Source of the DNA: Macrotis lagotis
Taxonomy: Eukaryota > Chordata > Mammalia > Peramelemorphia > Peramelidae
Direction of reading: 5' to 3'
DNA length: 64,000 nt
Assembly (NCBI RefSeq): GCF_037893015.1
Contig: NC_133666.1
Coordinates: 568,682,389-568,746,388, forward strand
The stretch's first letter is position 1, and every line of letters starts with the position of its first letter. Below, piece by piece: positions 1 to 11,171 of the stretch. Below the pieces are notes generated by a model, which saw only the letters and a program-made list of their open reading frames with translations, was not told where the DNA came from and searched no databases. The translations under genes and the position numbers were made by a program.

Positions 1-884
1 ATAGCACAAACATCATGAATCACCAAAATATATGAAAAGAAGACACTAAATCATCAATTTGAAGAAGTGACAGGTACACAGGTGGATATCTATATATTTT
101 CAACATTTTTCAGGAATTCATTTGGATTTACTTGTTTTTTTTATTTAAAATAATCAGGTAGCATGTATCTCACTGGAAGAATCAAAAAGTAGGATAATTA
201 GAGTAATCGGAGAGATAAAAAATCAATTGCTAAGACTGATATTTATTTTGAACAGATTTATATGCATTAATGCATCATGGTTTAGATTCAATGGCTTGTC
301 ATAGGGTTGAAGATAATTATAGTTGAATGTCTTCACAGTTCAGGAAGAGATGATGTGTTTGCAAGATGAAAATTAGACAACAGATTTTTCTACTTCAGTG
401 GTAGGTTTTAAAGCTTTTTGGTAAGAGCTGTAGGAAAGAGATTTGGAGAAATATGAGTGACAGGTGCAGCAGAAGACAGCAAATGCTTTGTAGGAAAGTG
501 ACACCAAACTGTACAGCAGTTGGAGCATTTTGTTTATCCTAACTAAAATCTTAGTTTATTAAGAGAATCTTGTAGGGAATGAATTCCTTATGGTTACCCA
601 GAGAAACATCTGGAACAGTGATCAATTTGCCTCCCTACTTAAAGTTTTGAATTTCTGCTACTTTTAAGTTTTGATTATCCATTATTTGTATCATTAAACA
701 AATTTTCTAAATAAAGATAAATTAATGCAAACAGTGCATTGAGATGAAATTAACTATGGAGATTATGATGGGTAAGCAATGGCCTTTGGACAATTTTATT
801 GTTCTTATTTAGTAATTTTTCAGTCAAATTTGACTCTCTGAAACCATACGTGGCAAAGATAGTGGCTTGTGATTTATTGCTCTA
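1..884. other. Unassigned AT-rich sequence
   Basis: No repeat family, exon or RNA gene was recognised. The sequence is AT-rich with many stops in all frames. Confidence 0.5.
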
Positions 885-1015
885 GCTCATCTTACAGATA
901 GGTGAACTGAAGCAAATGGGTTTAAGTGTCTTGCCCAAGGTCACACAGTATCTGTGTGGTCTCAGCAAGATGATTCTTCCTAACTCCCGATTAATCACTC
1001 TGTTAACTATGCCTC
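885..1015 (-). repeat. MIR-like (CORE-SINE) remnant
   Basis: The stretch TTGCCCAAGGTCACACAGTA, followed by a decayed 'actcccgattaatcactctgttaactatgcc', matches the reverse-complement layout of mammalian MIR elements. It is heavily diverged, so the limits are approximate. Confidence 0.55.
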
Positions 1016-2059
1016 TAACTTATCTGAGGAGACAATTAATTGTACCAGTTTCAACTGAGTGGAGTACAACTTTTCTTGCTTAGCAATGAAGAAAACAGCT
1101 TGCCTGGGGGCTCAGAGTATTTTGTAAATTTTGTTTATAGATAATATTTATAATACTCCTAGATTTGTAAGGAAAGGAAATTATTTAGATCCTGACTTCC
1201 TCTTCCAGTCTAAATCCATCAAGAGAAAAATCTCTTGTCCAAAAATGTAGGTTTCATTGCACCAAGGAACTTTAAATATTCTTCAAACCTTAAATGGAGA
1301 TGAGATAAGAGAAGTGGATTCTAGACATTAAGACAAGGTTGCACACTGTGCCAAAACTCAGTAAACAGAGAGATGCATGATGAAGAATAAATTCTACCCA
1401 CATCCAAAAGTAAAAGGGGGTCAAAAAGTTAATTATCCAGACCTTACATAGCAACATACCTACTGGAAATCATTTACAAAATATTTTACAAGCATTTTTT
1501 CTTAGAGGCATATGTCAAAATTCCTGTGAACTAAATAATATAAGGCAATCAGGTAATACAACAAACCACTTTAAAGCAAAAATCTTTGTTCATCAAAGAT
1601 AGTCTGTGTTGCTCACTATTCCCAGAGGTACATCTATTAGATACATACATAGTAATTAATCATGAAAATTAAATTATGATTCCCTGATAGTTAGCACATT
1701 GACTTAAACAATAGCAGATGCATCTAGAAATTTCATTTTTAAAACGTTATATATTTTCAACATTCTTTTCTTTCTTAAATATTGAATTTCAATTTCTCTC
1801 CCTGCCTTCAAACCCTTACACATCTACTATGAAAGTAAGCAGAATATTAATTATATGTGTGAAATTATGCATAATATATTTCCATATTAATCACATATTC
1901 CATTTTTGCTCTGTTGTAGCACTTTACAATTCTCTCTCTGGAAATAAATAACATTTTTTGTCATGAATCCTTTGGAATTCTTAGTGAGTGGGGTACAGTT
2001 ACCCTAAAAGAAATTCCTCAGAGAGTGTACCTCATCAAAAGAAAGTCTTTACTTTTTTT
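1016..2059. other. Unassigned AT-rich sequence
   Basis: Nothing recognised. A 77-codon open frame at 1718-1951 has no family resemblance, and its base composition is that of the surrounding AT-rich sequence, so I do not call it a gene. Confidence 0.45.
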
Positions 2060-2225
2060 TTAAGAAAAAGATGCAATCACAGACACCCCATGATGATAAA
2101 AGCCAGAGAGCCACACTTAAAGCACAGTAAGTCTGGTTTATATAGATTGTAACCACAGTTCCACACCCTAACCCCCTTCCCCTTCAGCCCATTGGCTGTG
2201 TCTCAGGGGGTACAATATATTTGTG
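2060..2225 (-). promoter_or_regulatory. Possible LTR or pol II promoter remnant
   Basis: Read on the minus strand there is a CCAAT motif (about 2190-2194), then a purine-rich CACCC-type block (GGGGTTAGGGTGTGG, about 2160-2176), then a TATA-like CTATATAAACC (about 2136-2146). The CCAAT-to-TATA spacing is about 50 bases. The segment is GC-richer than its surroundings. This layout is usual for retroviral LTR U3 regions and for compact promoters. No LTR ends or target duplication were identified, and it abuts an L1 3' fragment, so a solo-LTR remnant is inferred rather than shown. Confidence 0.35.
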
Positions 2226-2289
2226 GAAATTCTGGGTGCCAGATTCAAACATAAAGGATGTTTTCCTAAGTCAATTACAAGAAAATGGA

Positions 2290-3625
2290 ATATTATCTTT
2301 CAGATCTATGGAGAGGGGGGGGACGTTATGACCAAACAAGAAATAGAAAACACTATAAATTGTTTTAAAAGGCTACATTAAATTAAAAAGATTTTGCACA
2401 AACAAAATCTAATACATTAACTTTGGAAGGGATGCAGAAATCATGGAGAACAATTTTCAGATTTAGGGAACTACAATCACACATTTGTGATAAAGATATC
2501 ATTTTTAAAATATAAAGAACTGAGTAAATTTTTAAGAATATAAGTCATTCTCCAATTGATAAATGGTCAAAGAATATGAGTAAGCAATTTTCAACTGAAG
2601 AAATTAAAGCTATCTATAATCATATGAAGAGATGCTTCAAATAATTATTGATCAGACAATATAAATTAAAACAATTCTGATGTATCACCTCATACCTATA
2701 AGATAGACTAAAATTACAATAAAAAGATAAATGGCCAGTTTTGGAGAGTATGGGAGAAAATTGGGACACTTTGGGTGAAAAGGTGACCTGATCCTACAGT
2801 TTAGAACTATGGCTAGAAGACAATAAAACTGTGTATATCTTTTGATACAGAAATTCCCTTGCAGACATATATTCCAAAGAGGTAACAAAAACGGGGATAA
2901 GATTCACATGTACAAACATATTTATAGAACTCTTTTGTTGTAGCAGTATAGAATTGGATATTGATGGGAAGCCCTTCAACTGGGGAATGACTGAGCAAGT
3001 TATGGTATATGAATTTGTTCTGTAAGAAATTACAAGTGACTGGACTTCAGAAAAGTTTAGAAAGACTTTCAAGAAATGCAGAACTGGGGAAGCTAGGTAG
3101 TGTAGTAGATAGAGAACTGGCCTTGGAGTCGATGTTAAAATCTGGCCTCAGACACTTAAAAATTACATAGCTGTCTGACATTGGGCAAGTCACTTAACCC
3201 CATTGCCCTCAATAAATAAATTTTTTAAAAAAGAAAAGTACTGAATAAAATGAACAGGGACAAGAAAGCACTGTATGCATTAAAAGTAAAATTGTGAGAT
3301 GATCACCTAGATGGATGCAGTTCCCTTCAGCAGTTCAGTGATCAAGGATATGGAAATGTCAACTAAATTCACAGAAAAAAGAAAAAAAAACACTTTGGAG
3401 TCAGAATCCAGACCAAAGATTCTTTGTCAACTTGTTTAATATGGAAGTTATTAAACACAATTTTTCATTTGTGATCTACATATCAGATGATTCGATGCCA
3501 TGGATTTAGAGGAGGCAATGGAGGGTAGGAAAAAAATATGGAACTCAAAAGTTTGCAAAAGGATGATGTTTTAAACTATCATCTCATGTAATTTAAAATT
3601 TAAAACAATTTAAATAGGAAACTTT
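2290..3625 (+). mobile_element. L1 3' end: ORF2 C-terminus and 3' UTR, 5'-truncated
   Basis: The sequence follows the ORF2 C-terminal region of the better L1 copies in this window: the 'aagtcattctccaattgataaatggtcaaag' stretch near 2540, the 'gagaaaattgggacactt' stretch near 2755 and the 'cttcaactggggaatgactgagcaagttatggtatatgaa' stretch near 2970. It runs on into the 3' UTR (TGGAACTCAAAAGTTTGCAA near 3540) and ends in an A-rich tail near 3625. The reading frame is destroyed. A SINE at 3086-3233 interrupts it. Confidence 0.7.
3086..3233 (+). repeat. Marsupial tRNA-derived SINE
   Basis: It has the family head (GAAGCTAGGTAGTGTAGTAG), the middle (CTGGCCTCAGACACTTAAAA), the tail (GGGCAAGTCACTTAACCCCA) and an A-rich end. 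It is inserted in L1 3' sequence, which continues on both sides. It is more diverged than the copies with clean target duplications, so it is probably older. Confidence 0.85.
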
Positions 3626-4784
3626 AACTTGGCCATGAAATTCCCTATGCCTATGAAATCATAAGGCTATTCCCTTTTTCTTTGCATCTGTGATTTAGTT
3701 CTCTTAAGCTACTTGCCCACAATCAAAAACGTTAAAAATGAGAACTGAAGCCAGGATTTGTTATTGGTGCCTGAGTCACACTAACACCCATATTCTAGAA
3801 TAGATTTCTGTAAGAAATAGAAAGTTTAAAAGAAGGCCTATAATTCAAGAAGTCAACAAGGGTGAACAGAAGGGAGAATGTCATCAGAAGAAATAGTAAT
3901 ATGGTTGACAATTGCTTTCCAGGCATCCAAATACATTAAGAATGTGAGAATCCTTTCATCTAACAGATTTAACGGGGGAAAAGGAAATTAATTGGATTTG
4001 TTGATTTCTTCATAGTAATTATATTGTGATTCTGAGAAAACAAAATTCCCTACAAAACCTTTTTAAAAGTGTTTTCCGGGGACTATTATCATGATCATTT
4101 TTTAATTTTTTTAAGCCTTTTCCATCAAAAATATTCCTTTTAGTTTGCCCAAGTAACTTGAAAATATAAATCTTATACCTATAAAGTGACTTAAATATTT
4201 CATCTATCATCAATTACTTCTGCTATCTTTCAACTAAAATAACTTTCCCATTGTATTCAGAAATGCAGTATTTCCATGGGCTAATTATTTTCAATATTTC
4301 CCCAAAATTTGATATTTTGATTGTTGTTATCTTACTCACACAATGTACTCCCTTTAATAGTACTGATTGTTATCGTGCTCCCATGGAGATTCGTCTATAT
4401 AATCCCCTGCAAAAAAAAACCCCAAAGAATATAGATCCAAATTTCTGGGAACCTTTCTTCATATCTTTTACTCTCTGTGGATACCAATGGAAATGTAGAC
4501 TGTACAATGACTTTCCCTCATTCTTGTTCCTGTCATACCTACATATTTTTCATAACATGCATCTCTGACATACCTCACATTGCTTATGCTGCAGAATTTT
4601 TTATCTTGGTAATATGCTGATATACAGTACCAATCCTCTGCAATCACAGTGAATCGATGTTATGCAACTTGATTTCTTCAGGAATTATGACATTCCATTA
4701 GTTAATAACTTATAGTATCACAAGTTTCCTTCCCCAGAGATTTTATAGAATAAGGAACTCCCCCTGTGTAAGTTCCATCAATAC

Positions 4785-4833
<49 letters not shown>

Positions 4834-5074
4834 AAAACAACTTCTATGAAATTTGTTTGGATTGCTGCCTGGGGAAAAGATAACAAAAAAGACATGCCCA
4901 TAATCAAACAGTAAAATTTATCAAATAGCACTTGATTTGAGTCAGTTTTGCTCCACAAATAGCCTTGCCTATCATACAACATGAAGCCTGTCATGGAAAT
5001 AATAAAAAAAAGTGATAGAAATCTGTTTTTAGGCCTCATGAGAAATTATGATATATACATTTGATACTCATTTT
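3626..5074. other. Unassigned sequence with a TA microsatellite
   Basis: No gene was recognised. A weak MIR-like stretch lies near 3690-3790. Open frames at 4019-4213 (minus) and 4251-4568 (plus) show no recognisable domain. Confidence 0.4.
4788..4829. repeat. (TA)n microsatellite
   Basis: About 42 bases of uninterrupted TA repeat. It produces an artefactual Tyr-Ile run in the minus-strand frame over this interval. Confidence 0.95.
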
Positions 5075-5185
5075 AATAATAGCTTACTTTTTTCAAGTTT
5101 TAAAATATATTTTCCTATATTTTCTCATTTCACTCCTGCAATAAGCTTGCATGTTAAGTACTTTAAATATATATTAAATTATTTT
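5075..5185 (-). repeat. Weak MIR/CORE-SINE-like remnant
   Basis: The words 'tattttctcatttcactcctgcaataagc' and 'gttaagtactttaaatatatattaaa' loosely follow a reverse-complement CORE-SINE 3' region. The similarity is weak. Confidence 0.3.
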
Positions 5186-5199
5186 TTCATTTAGGCAGC

Positions 5200-5450
5200 C
5201 AAGCAAGGCTGTGAATAGAGTAATAAGAATCAGTAAGACTTGATTTCAAACATTTCTCAAAAACTTATGAGATATTTGATTTTGACCAAGTCACTTAATC
5301 TTTCGCAGTCTCAGTTTCCTCATCTATAAAAATGAAAAAAAAATATTAACTAGCAAACAAAGTAATTATGAGAATCAAATGAAATAATACGTATGAAATG
5401 CTCTGCAAATGGTTAATATGCTGTATTAATGACTGATTTTATTATATAAA
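5200..5450 (+). repeat. CORE-SINE (MIR/THER-like) remnant
   Basis: TGACCAAGTCACTTAATCTT, CTCAGTTTCCTCATCTATAA and a downstream AATCAAATGAAATAATACGT followed by 'gaaatgctctgcaaa' match the order of motifs in ancient mammalian CORE-SINEs. The copy is strongly diverged. Confidence 0.6.
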
Positions 5451-7249
5451 GAAATTAAAGTTCAGGCAGAGACAACGATTTGCTAAAAGACTCATATTGT
5501 TATGGGAAAAGGTAGATGCATTTTGAGTCTAGGACCTTTGACTCTCATTTCAGGATACTTAAATTTTTGGTAGATTTTCTTTTTACTCAAACTTAAGTTT
5601 TTAGTTAGCTTGTGGGAAACTAATTTGGGTAGATTGTATATAGTCACGTTGCTACATCTGTTCTGATTTCTTAAATAAAATAATTGATCTTGATGGTTGC
5701 TAAGGGTCCTTGCAACACCATATTTTCATATGACTATATCATTTTTCCATGTGCCCCTAATACTGAAAATTTTTCCTGGTATATATTAATCAGGTTCTTT
5801 TTAAAAGGAATTTAAAATGAAATCACTATGCAAAGTCCTGACAGGAAAACAAGGATTGCAAATTTGGAGCTAATAGCAATCTTTAAAGTACTTTAATCCA
5901 TCTTGACTAAGCCTCTTATTATTAAGGGAGGCATATGTAAGATACCTGATGTGTTCAAGCCCTGACAAATAATCTTAACAACCTGTGATTTGAATTCATT
6001 TCCTTGACTCCAAATTCCACTTGATTTCTACTAAATATGAATGAGAGTATGTTAAAAGAATTCAAAATCACTTGATCCTTCATGAGCCTCTGGATTCAGT
6101 AAAATATTTTATTGTCAAGATAACCCTATGAAGTAGGATTGTGCTATAGATGAAGAAATAACATCTTGAATTTTGTGACCTTTTTATAGCTATACATCCA
6201 TGAAGTTTCTCTTGGAAGATCCATAACTCAAATCTAAGTCATAGCACTTGTACCATTTTTATAGCTCCAAATTTCTTTGATTTAAGTTGGTAAAGATAGG
6301 ATTTCATGTCGCCTGAAATTCTTTTGTGTTAGGATATGATATATATGCAATGACTCCAACAGGAATTGTATTTTTATCAATGATTCCCGGCTTTTGAAAT
6401 GAAAATGAAATTAAAATGACAGAGCAGCAATCCTTAACATAAAGAGTCCTCTGCCTCTCTGTCCCAGTACACATTTTTCATGTCTTGAGCATTGCTTTTA
6501 CTTGTTATAATTTTTAGTCATTTCTGGCATGGTATAAATTGAAATAATTGCTTAATATGCATAATTTATTTTCTACATGAACATGTTTATAGGCATAAAC
6601 AATAGAAATTAAAAAAAGAATAAGTGGATTGTACATTTTAAAAACTTTAATCCTTAATAATAAACAAGGTTAATTCCATTCTTTGAACTTAGAAGAAAAC
6701 AATAAAGTGAGAAAAATAAATATCTACACTGTCAACAAATAAGGTGAACTAAAAATAAATTAAACTGAGAAAATGCAAGGACAGACTATAGTACCATAAT
6801 TTGAAATAGCAAAATGAAAAGAGAGCATGTTGTCTGAAATCTAGTCAGTGGGTAAAAAAAAAAAAAAAAGAGGTCAGAAGTTGTGGGAAGTGGAATTTTC
6901 ACCTAAATTTAAACAAATAGAAACTGAGGGAAAGTTTTATTTTCATTAATTTATTATTAGTAAGTCTCTACTTATGTTTAAATAATATCTTAGGAAGCTT
7001 ACTTGTTGTCACTCCCAAAGGGTGGTTAAGCTGCTCCAACAAGGATATCTCCAAAAAGTAAAGAAGAAAATAGGCAGTAACAAGCACCTTGTTTTCAGAT
7101 TTATTTATAAAAATACATAAAATGACATGAGCAATACACAACCTAACAGTGTTCTGAAATACATTCCCAGAGCTTTCTAAAACAATGAATATGAGAAAGA
7201 GAAATAAACAAATTATATGTGAGAGAGAATATGCCTGGGGGGGAGGGGC
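5451..7249. other. Mostly unassigned; weak MIR-like stretch near 6.1 kb
   Basis: At 6095-6250 the words 'aaccctatgaagtaggattgtgctatagatgaagaaataac' and the following ~100 bases resemble a decayed reverse MIR. An A-run lies at about 6856-6871. Otherwise nothing was recognised. Confidence 0.35.
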
Positions 7250-8130
7250 ACAAATAGTGCAAGAAATGATATGGCTTCAGATGATACTTTGTCTTATTAG
7301 AACCACTGTGTGTACTTGAAAGATACTTGTAAAGCCAAGAAGGTAAAAAAGTAAATATAATTACAATTTGATGCAATTTCAGTCAGTGCTGCTTATCAAG
7401 CAATTAAGTAAACAATCTATGATGATACCTTAATAACAATATAAGCTTATTAGAGAGATCAATATCACCAAGTAAAGAGTCACAAAGATTTGTAATTTTA
7501 GGAGGAAAGAAGGGAGAGTATGAATGCTGAGTAAATTCTATTCAAAAGATTTAGCCCAGAGAGAGAATAAGATACATTCCCACTTGGGTTAAAAATCTAA
7601 TGTAATCTACAGGGAAGAGGTGGGAGGGGCAGATGGATCTGAAAAAAGGAAAGGCAAAGGTATAAATGAAAATAAACTGAAAGTTAAACTTTTAAAAGAA
7701 AAGTCACAGGGAAAGGTAATAAAATTTTGGTGAGGAGGAATAAGACAAAAGGAAAGAGAAAAATATAAATGAATAAAGGTAGCATGGAGGGAAATACAGC
7801 ATTAGTACTCAACTGTAAATGTGAATGGGATGAACTATTTGATAAAATGGAAAATAATCACAGAATGGATTAAAAACCAGAATCCTATTAATATATTGTT
7901 TGCAATAAACACATTTGAAGCAGAGAGATACACACAGGGTAAAGGTAAAAGACTGGAGCAAAATATATTGTGTAATGCTCCTTATCTCAGATAAAGAAAA
8001 AGCAAAAATCAATCTCATTAAAAGGGATAAGGGAGGACCCTCTGTCTTCTTAAAAGGCACTATTGGTAATCAAGCTAAATCATTACTGAACATGTTTGCA
8101 CCTACTGGTATAACATCCAAATTCCTATAG
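7250..8130 (+). mobile_element. L1 fragment: ORF1-ORF2 spacer and start of ORF2 endonuclease
   Basis: The first part (about 7330-7740) matches the L1 spacer seen at 33.1-33.6 kb and, in reverse, at 17.6-17.7 kb (AAGATACATTCCCACTTGGG). The second part encodes the start of the L1 endonuclease: a frame opening at 7915 reads QRDTHRVKVKDWSKIY and continues through LLISDKEKAKINLIKRD and LLNMFAPTGITSKF, which corresponds to the intact-type endonuclease segment of the 53-60 kb L1. It stops abruptly at about 8130, where minus-strand L1 reverse transcriptase sequence begins. Confidence 0.7.
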
Positions 8131-8520
8131 GAATAATTGAATGTTTTCCTAATATTGAACCACCCTACCGACTTGATGTAAATACTACCTGATCATGGTA
8201 TATTTTCCTAGTAATAACTTGCTGTAATCTCATTTCCCAAATTGTATTTAGGATTTTTGCAACAATGTTAATGAGAGATTGGTCTATAATTTTCTTTGTC
8301 ACTTTGGTTCTTCCTGGTTTTGGTATCACTACAATGGTGGTGTCATAAGAGACTTTGACAGAACTCCTCCTATTTTAAAAAATAGTTTATGTAGAATAGG
8401 AATTAATTGTTCCTTAAATGTTTGGTAGAATTTACTTGTAAATCCATTTAGACCTTGAGACTCTTCTTTAGGGAATTTATGGTTTCTTCAATTTCTTCTT
8501 TTGAAATGGGGTTATTCAAG
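8131..8520 (-). mobile_element. Old L1, part 1: ORF2 reverse transcriptase segment
   Basis: It matches in order the minus-strand RT segment at about 55.72-56.11 kb (TATTTTCCTAGTAATAACTT, GGAATTAATTGTTCCTTAAA, then a GAATTTACTTGTAAATCCAT stretch). It is interrupted exactly at 8520 by the provirus. The same L1 resumes at 15,864 with the next part of ORF2, so this and the next two segments are one element. Confidence 0.75.
8515..8520. repeat. 6-bp target-site duplication, left copy
   Basis: TTCAAG immediately precedes the 5' LTR. The identical TTCAAG follows the 3' LTR at 15858-15863. Six bases is the usual duplication for betaretroviral integration. Confidence 0.85.
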
Positions 8521-8907
8521 TGTTGAGTGCTGCTTGGGTGAGTTTGGGTTAAAGGTCAGTTATGACTAAAACCCCAAGCTTAGGTGACCCTCGAGCTGAA
8601 GGCTCTCCACAGAAATCTTCTGTGAAAACCCAACTGTGTCATCCATGACCTCATTTGTTTGATAATCCTGTACCTGAACTTCTTGACCTGGGTTACACCC
8701 TGCTAGATTACATCCTGCACAAATTAGAGAAACTTCATTGTTTTATCTTGAATGCTAATTTTGTGGTTTTCTGCTGTAAAGAATTATCTGATCCACTGAA
8801 CAAATGTCACTGTTAGATGGCCTGCTATCATCCCCACTTGAGTGCATGCTTGTTTCTTTTCTTTCCTGAGCCGAATTAATTCCCCTTGTGGAAAGAGGAA
8901 CTCAACA
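8521..8907 (+). repeat. 5' LTR of the provirus
   Basis: It begins TGTTGAGTGCTG and ends GGAACTCAACA, so it has the canonical TG...CA ends with a short inverted repeat (TGTTGAG/CTCAACA). It aligns along its whole length with 15477-15857. The TATA-box position reads TGTAAA here, and the polyadenylation-signal position reads AACAAA, so both signals have decayed in this copy. Confidence 0.9.
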
Positions 8908-8909
8908 TT

Positions 8910-8928
8910 TGGTGCCCTCACATGGGGC
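8910..8928 (+). promoter_or_regulatory. Primer-binding-site-like sequence
   Basis: Two bases after the 5' LTR comes TGGTGCCCTCACATGGGGC. Its TGG(C/T)GCCC start and TGGGGC end are closest to a tRNA-Lys(1,2) type site, with one extra base and a few changes. This is the position expected for minus-strand DNA priming. Confidence 0.7.
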
Positions 8929-9102
8929 AGGTACTGGTCCTTGAAGCTGTCCAGAGGCTGCAATAGTCTTTCAGGAGAAGAAACCCCCTTGGTCATGCCA
9001 TGGTAGCCCTGGGATGATTCAGATGAAGGGAAGGCTTGAAAAGAAGACAATCAGTGGCACCAACTTTTTACTTTATTTTTCCAAGCAGGTACAGTATGTG
9101 TA

Positions 9103-9306
9103 ATTGGGAAAGAACTATTTATAGAACTAAACAATAGGACTGGACATAAATATTTTAAAGAACTGGCTAAAGAGAAGGGCTTAGAAATTATCAAAAACAA
9201 ATAGATAAGTTTTTATAGACCATTTGTGGATGTTCTCCTGAGCTTAGAAGGTACTTTGAATCTACATGATTGGAAAACAGTGTGTGAACAGATAAATGAA
9301 TATTAA
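9103..9306 (+). pseudogene. gag: gag remnant (matrix N-terminus)
   Basis: Two consecutive in-frame stretches separated by a stop read like the N-terminus of a betaretroviral matrix protein: a Gly-Lys start, a Lys-rich helix region, and then an F-x(9)-GTLNLHDW segment resembling the conserved 'G-x-L-x-x-x-x-W' of this family. The expected start codon reads ATT instead of ATG. There is an in-frame TAG at about 9202 and a TAA at about 9304. It lies about 175 bases after the primer site, as expected for gag. No capsid or nucleocapsid zinc-knuckle sequence was recognised downstream. Confidence 0.6.
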
Positions 9307-9660
9307 TATGATAAAATGCTGTTGAATTTTTCTCTTTCCTGTTTCTTCACTGTGATTCTGCCAGAATGTTCCCCCCTCCTTCTCCCTCTCCATGGCTTCT
9401 CCAATAGCAATTCTAGCTCTCATCTTGACCTTGGGGATTTTTTTAGAAAAAAGGAATAAATAGAGACAGAGACAGAGAATTACTTCATAAACACTTAGAT
9501 AAACAAGGTTAAAAATGAAATTTATATAGAGTTAAAAGAATCAAGAAAGATACAGTGTATATTACCAAATATGTCACATAAAGAAATCATAAAAAAAAGA
9601 AATGCTATTTTTACTTTGAGAAAGTTTGGGGGAAGTAAATTCCAAAAAAGACAAGAGAGC

Positions 9661-9665
9661 CATAC

Positions 9666-9722
<57 letters not shown>
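9661..9722. repeat. (TA)n microsatellite
   Basis: An imperfect TA/CATA run of about 62 bases inside the provirus. Confidence 0.95.
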
Positions 9723-10024
9723 GTTTGGGTACTAAATAATGCCCAAAACAAATAAATAAAATAAATAAGGGGAAACTAAATAGTTAATTTTTTACCAGAA
9801 TTATATGGTAATATTATAGTTTATCAATATAGATCCAGATAATGTCAGTTATTACAGAAAATGATGGGTCAAGTGAAGATTTAAGAACAGAAGATTCCAC
9901 TCTCCCTCCCTCTCCCCAGAAAAGACTTAGGATTTTCCCTTTAAAAAGAAGTTATTTGGTTCACTGTATTTGAAGAAGGAGGACAGGTAATATTCCAATT
10001 AAGCTGAAGAATTTTGGTTTTGTT

Positions 10025-10162
10025 TTTTGCAAGGCAATGGGGTTATGTGGCTTGCCCAAGGCCACGCAACTAGGTGATTATTAAGTGTCTGAGGCCTGAT
10101 TTGAACTCAGGTACTCCTGACTCCCGGGCCAGTGCTCTATCCACTGCACCACCTAGCTGCCG
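10025..10162 (-). repeat. Marsupial tRNA-derived SINE in the provirus
   Basis: Reverse complement of the family consensus: it starts with the A-rich end (TTTTGCAAGGCAATGGGGTT) and ends with the tRNA-like head (CACCACCTAGCTGCC). The proviral sequence continues on both sides, so it inserted after the retrovirus. Confidence 0.9.
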
Positions 10163-10689
10163 TGCCAAGCTGAGGGATTTTTGAATGACTTTTTGTCTTC
10201 TCAAAAGTTATTCCAGTTAAAATCTAGAATTGTTAATAATAATATCTTTGGGAAAATGTAATGTGAAAAAATTAATGTTCTCAGTATTTTTTCTAGTGTG
10301 AGAGCAATGTGAGGTTTTCCCTGGAGTTTGGGGGCCTCTCTGCTTCAAAGTGCTCTGATTCTGTTTGTGTGTTTATAATTGTTTGTTTTAAAATACAGGC
10401 AGAGGTAAGCTCTTAGGTGTCTCTGCATAGTCAGGTCTGCTGTCATGTCTTTGGGTTCTGATTGGCCAATCCTCTTCCCTTTCTCTCTTTTCAAAATTGG
10501 ATATTTTTTTTCAAAAACTTATGATTTGGCACTACAGGAGATTTTCCCCAAAAATATTATTTTCTCTTATTTTCTATTGTTTGTTTTCTGGTCTGATTGT
10601 CGAACAAGGTTTTACTTACTGATTTTTTAAATTATATTTGTGAGGGACCTAATAGAAATTGAAATTGTCCCTAAAATTATTTTTTTTTT

Positions 10690-10743
10690 TTGGCCTTGGG
10701 CAAGCCACTTAACCTCACTTGCCTTGCAAAACCCTAAAAAAAT
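10690..10743 (+). repeat. 5'-truncated SINE (tail only)
   Basis: Only the 3' part of the SINE is present: GGCCTTGGGCAAGCCACTTA, TTGCCTTGCAAAACC and an A-run, preceded by a T-run. Confidence 0.75.
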
Positions 10744-11023
10744 CATTTTTGTTGACTGATCTTGATAAAAGAATTTATGGGAAAGAATAATGGAACAGTA
10801 TATTAAGGGAATATGTTAGTAATTCAGTCTAATGGGTTCTGAAAAGATTTGGATTTAGAAAACAGGAATGCAAAGAAAAATGAAAAGGTATATAGAGACT
10901 ATTGGTGTTTCTGAACCATTTGTGAAGTTTGGAATTTGGTTTAAGTGTGGAGAAAGTAAGTATGACAGATTTGACTTTGTATAAATAAAAGATGGAATTT
11001 CAGGAACTTTGAGAAGTGATTTA

Positions 11024-11171
11024 GGGGCGGCTAGGTGGAGCAGTGGATAGAGCACCGGCCTTGGAGTCAGGAGTACTTGGGTTCAAATCCGACCTCAGAC
11101 ACTTAATAATTACCTAGCCATGTGGCCTTGGGCAAGCCACTTAACCCTATTGCCTTGAAAAATAAAAAAAA
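11024..11171 (+). repeat. Marsupial SINE with 10-bp target duplication
   Basis: A complete copy from GGGGCGGCTAGGTGGAGCAG to its A-tail. It is flanked by AAGTGATTTA at 11014-11023 and again at 11172-11181. The perfect duplication shows an L1-type (target-primed) insertion younger than the provirus. Confidence 0.93.

Noticed and set aside
4743..5039. 98-codon minus-strand frame
   Set aside because: Its centre is the (TA)n repeat (Tyr-Ile run) and it shows no domain.
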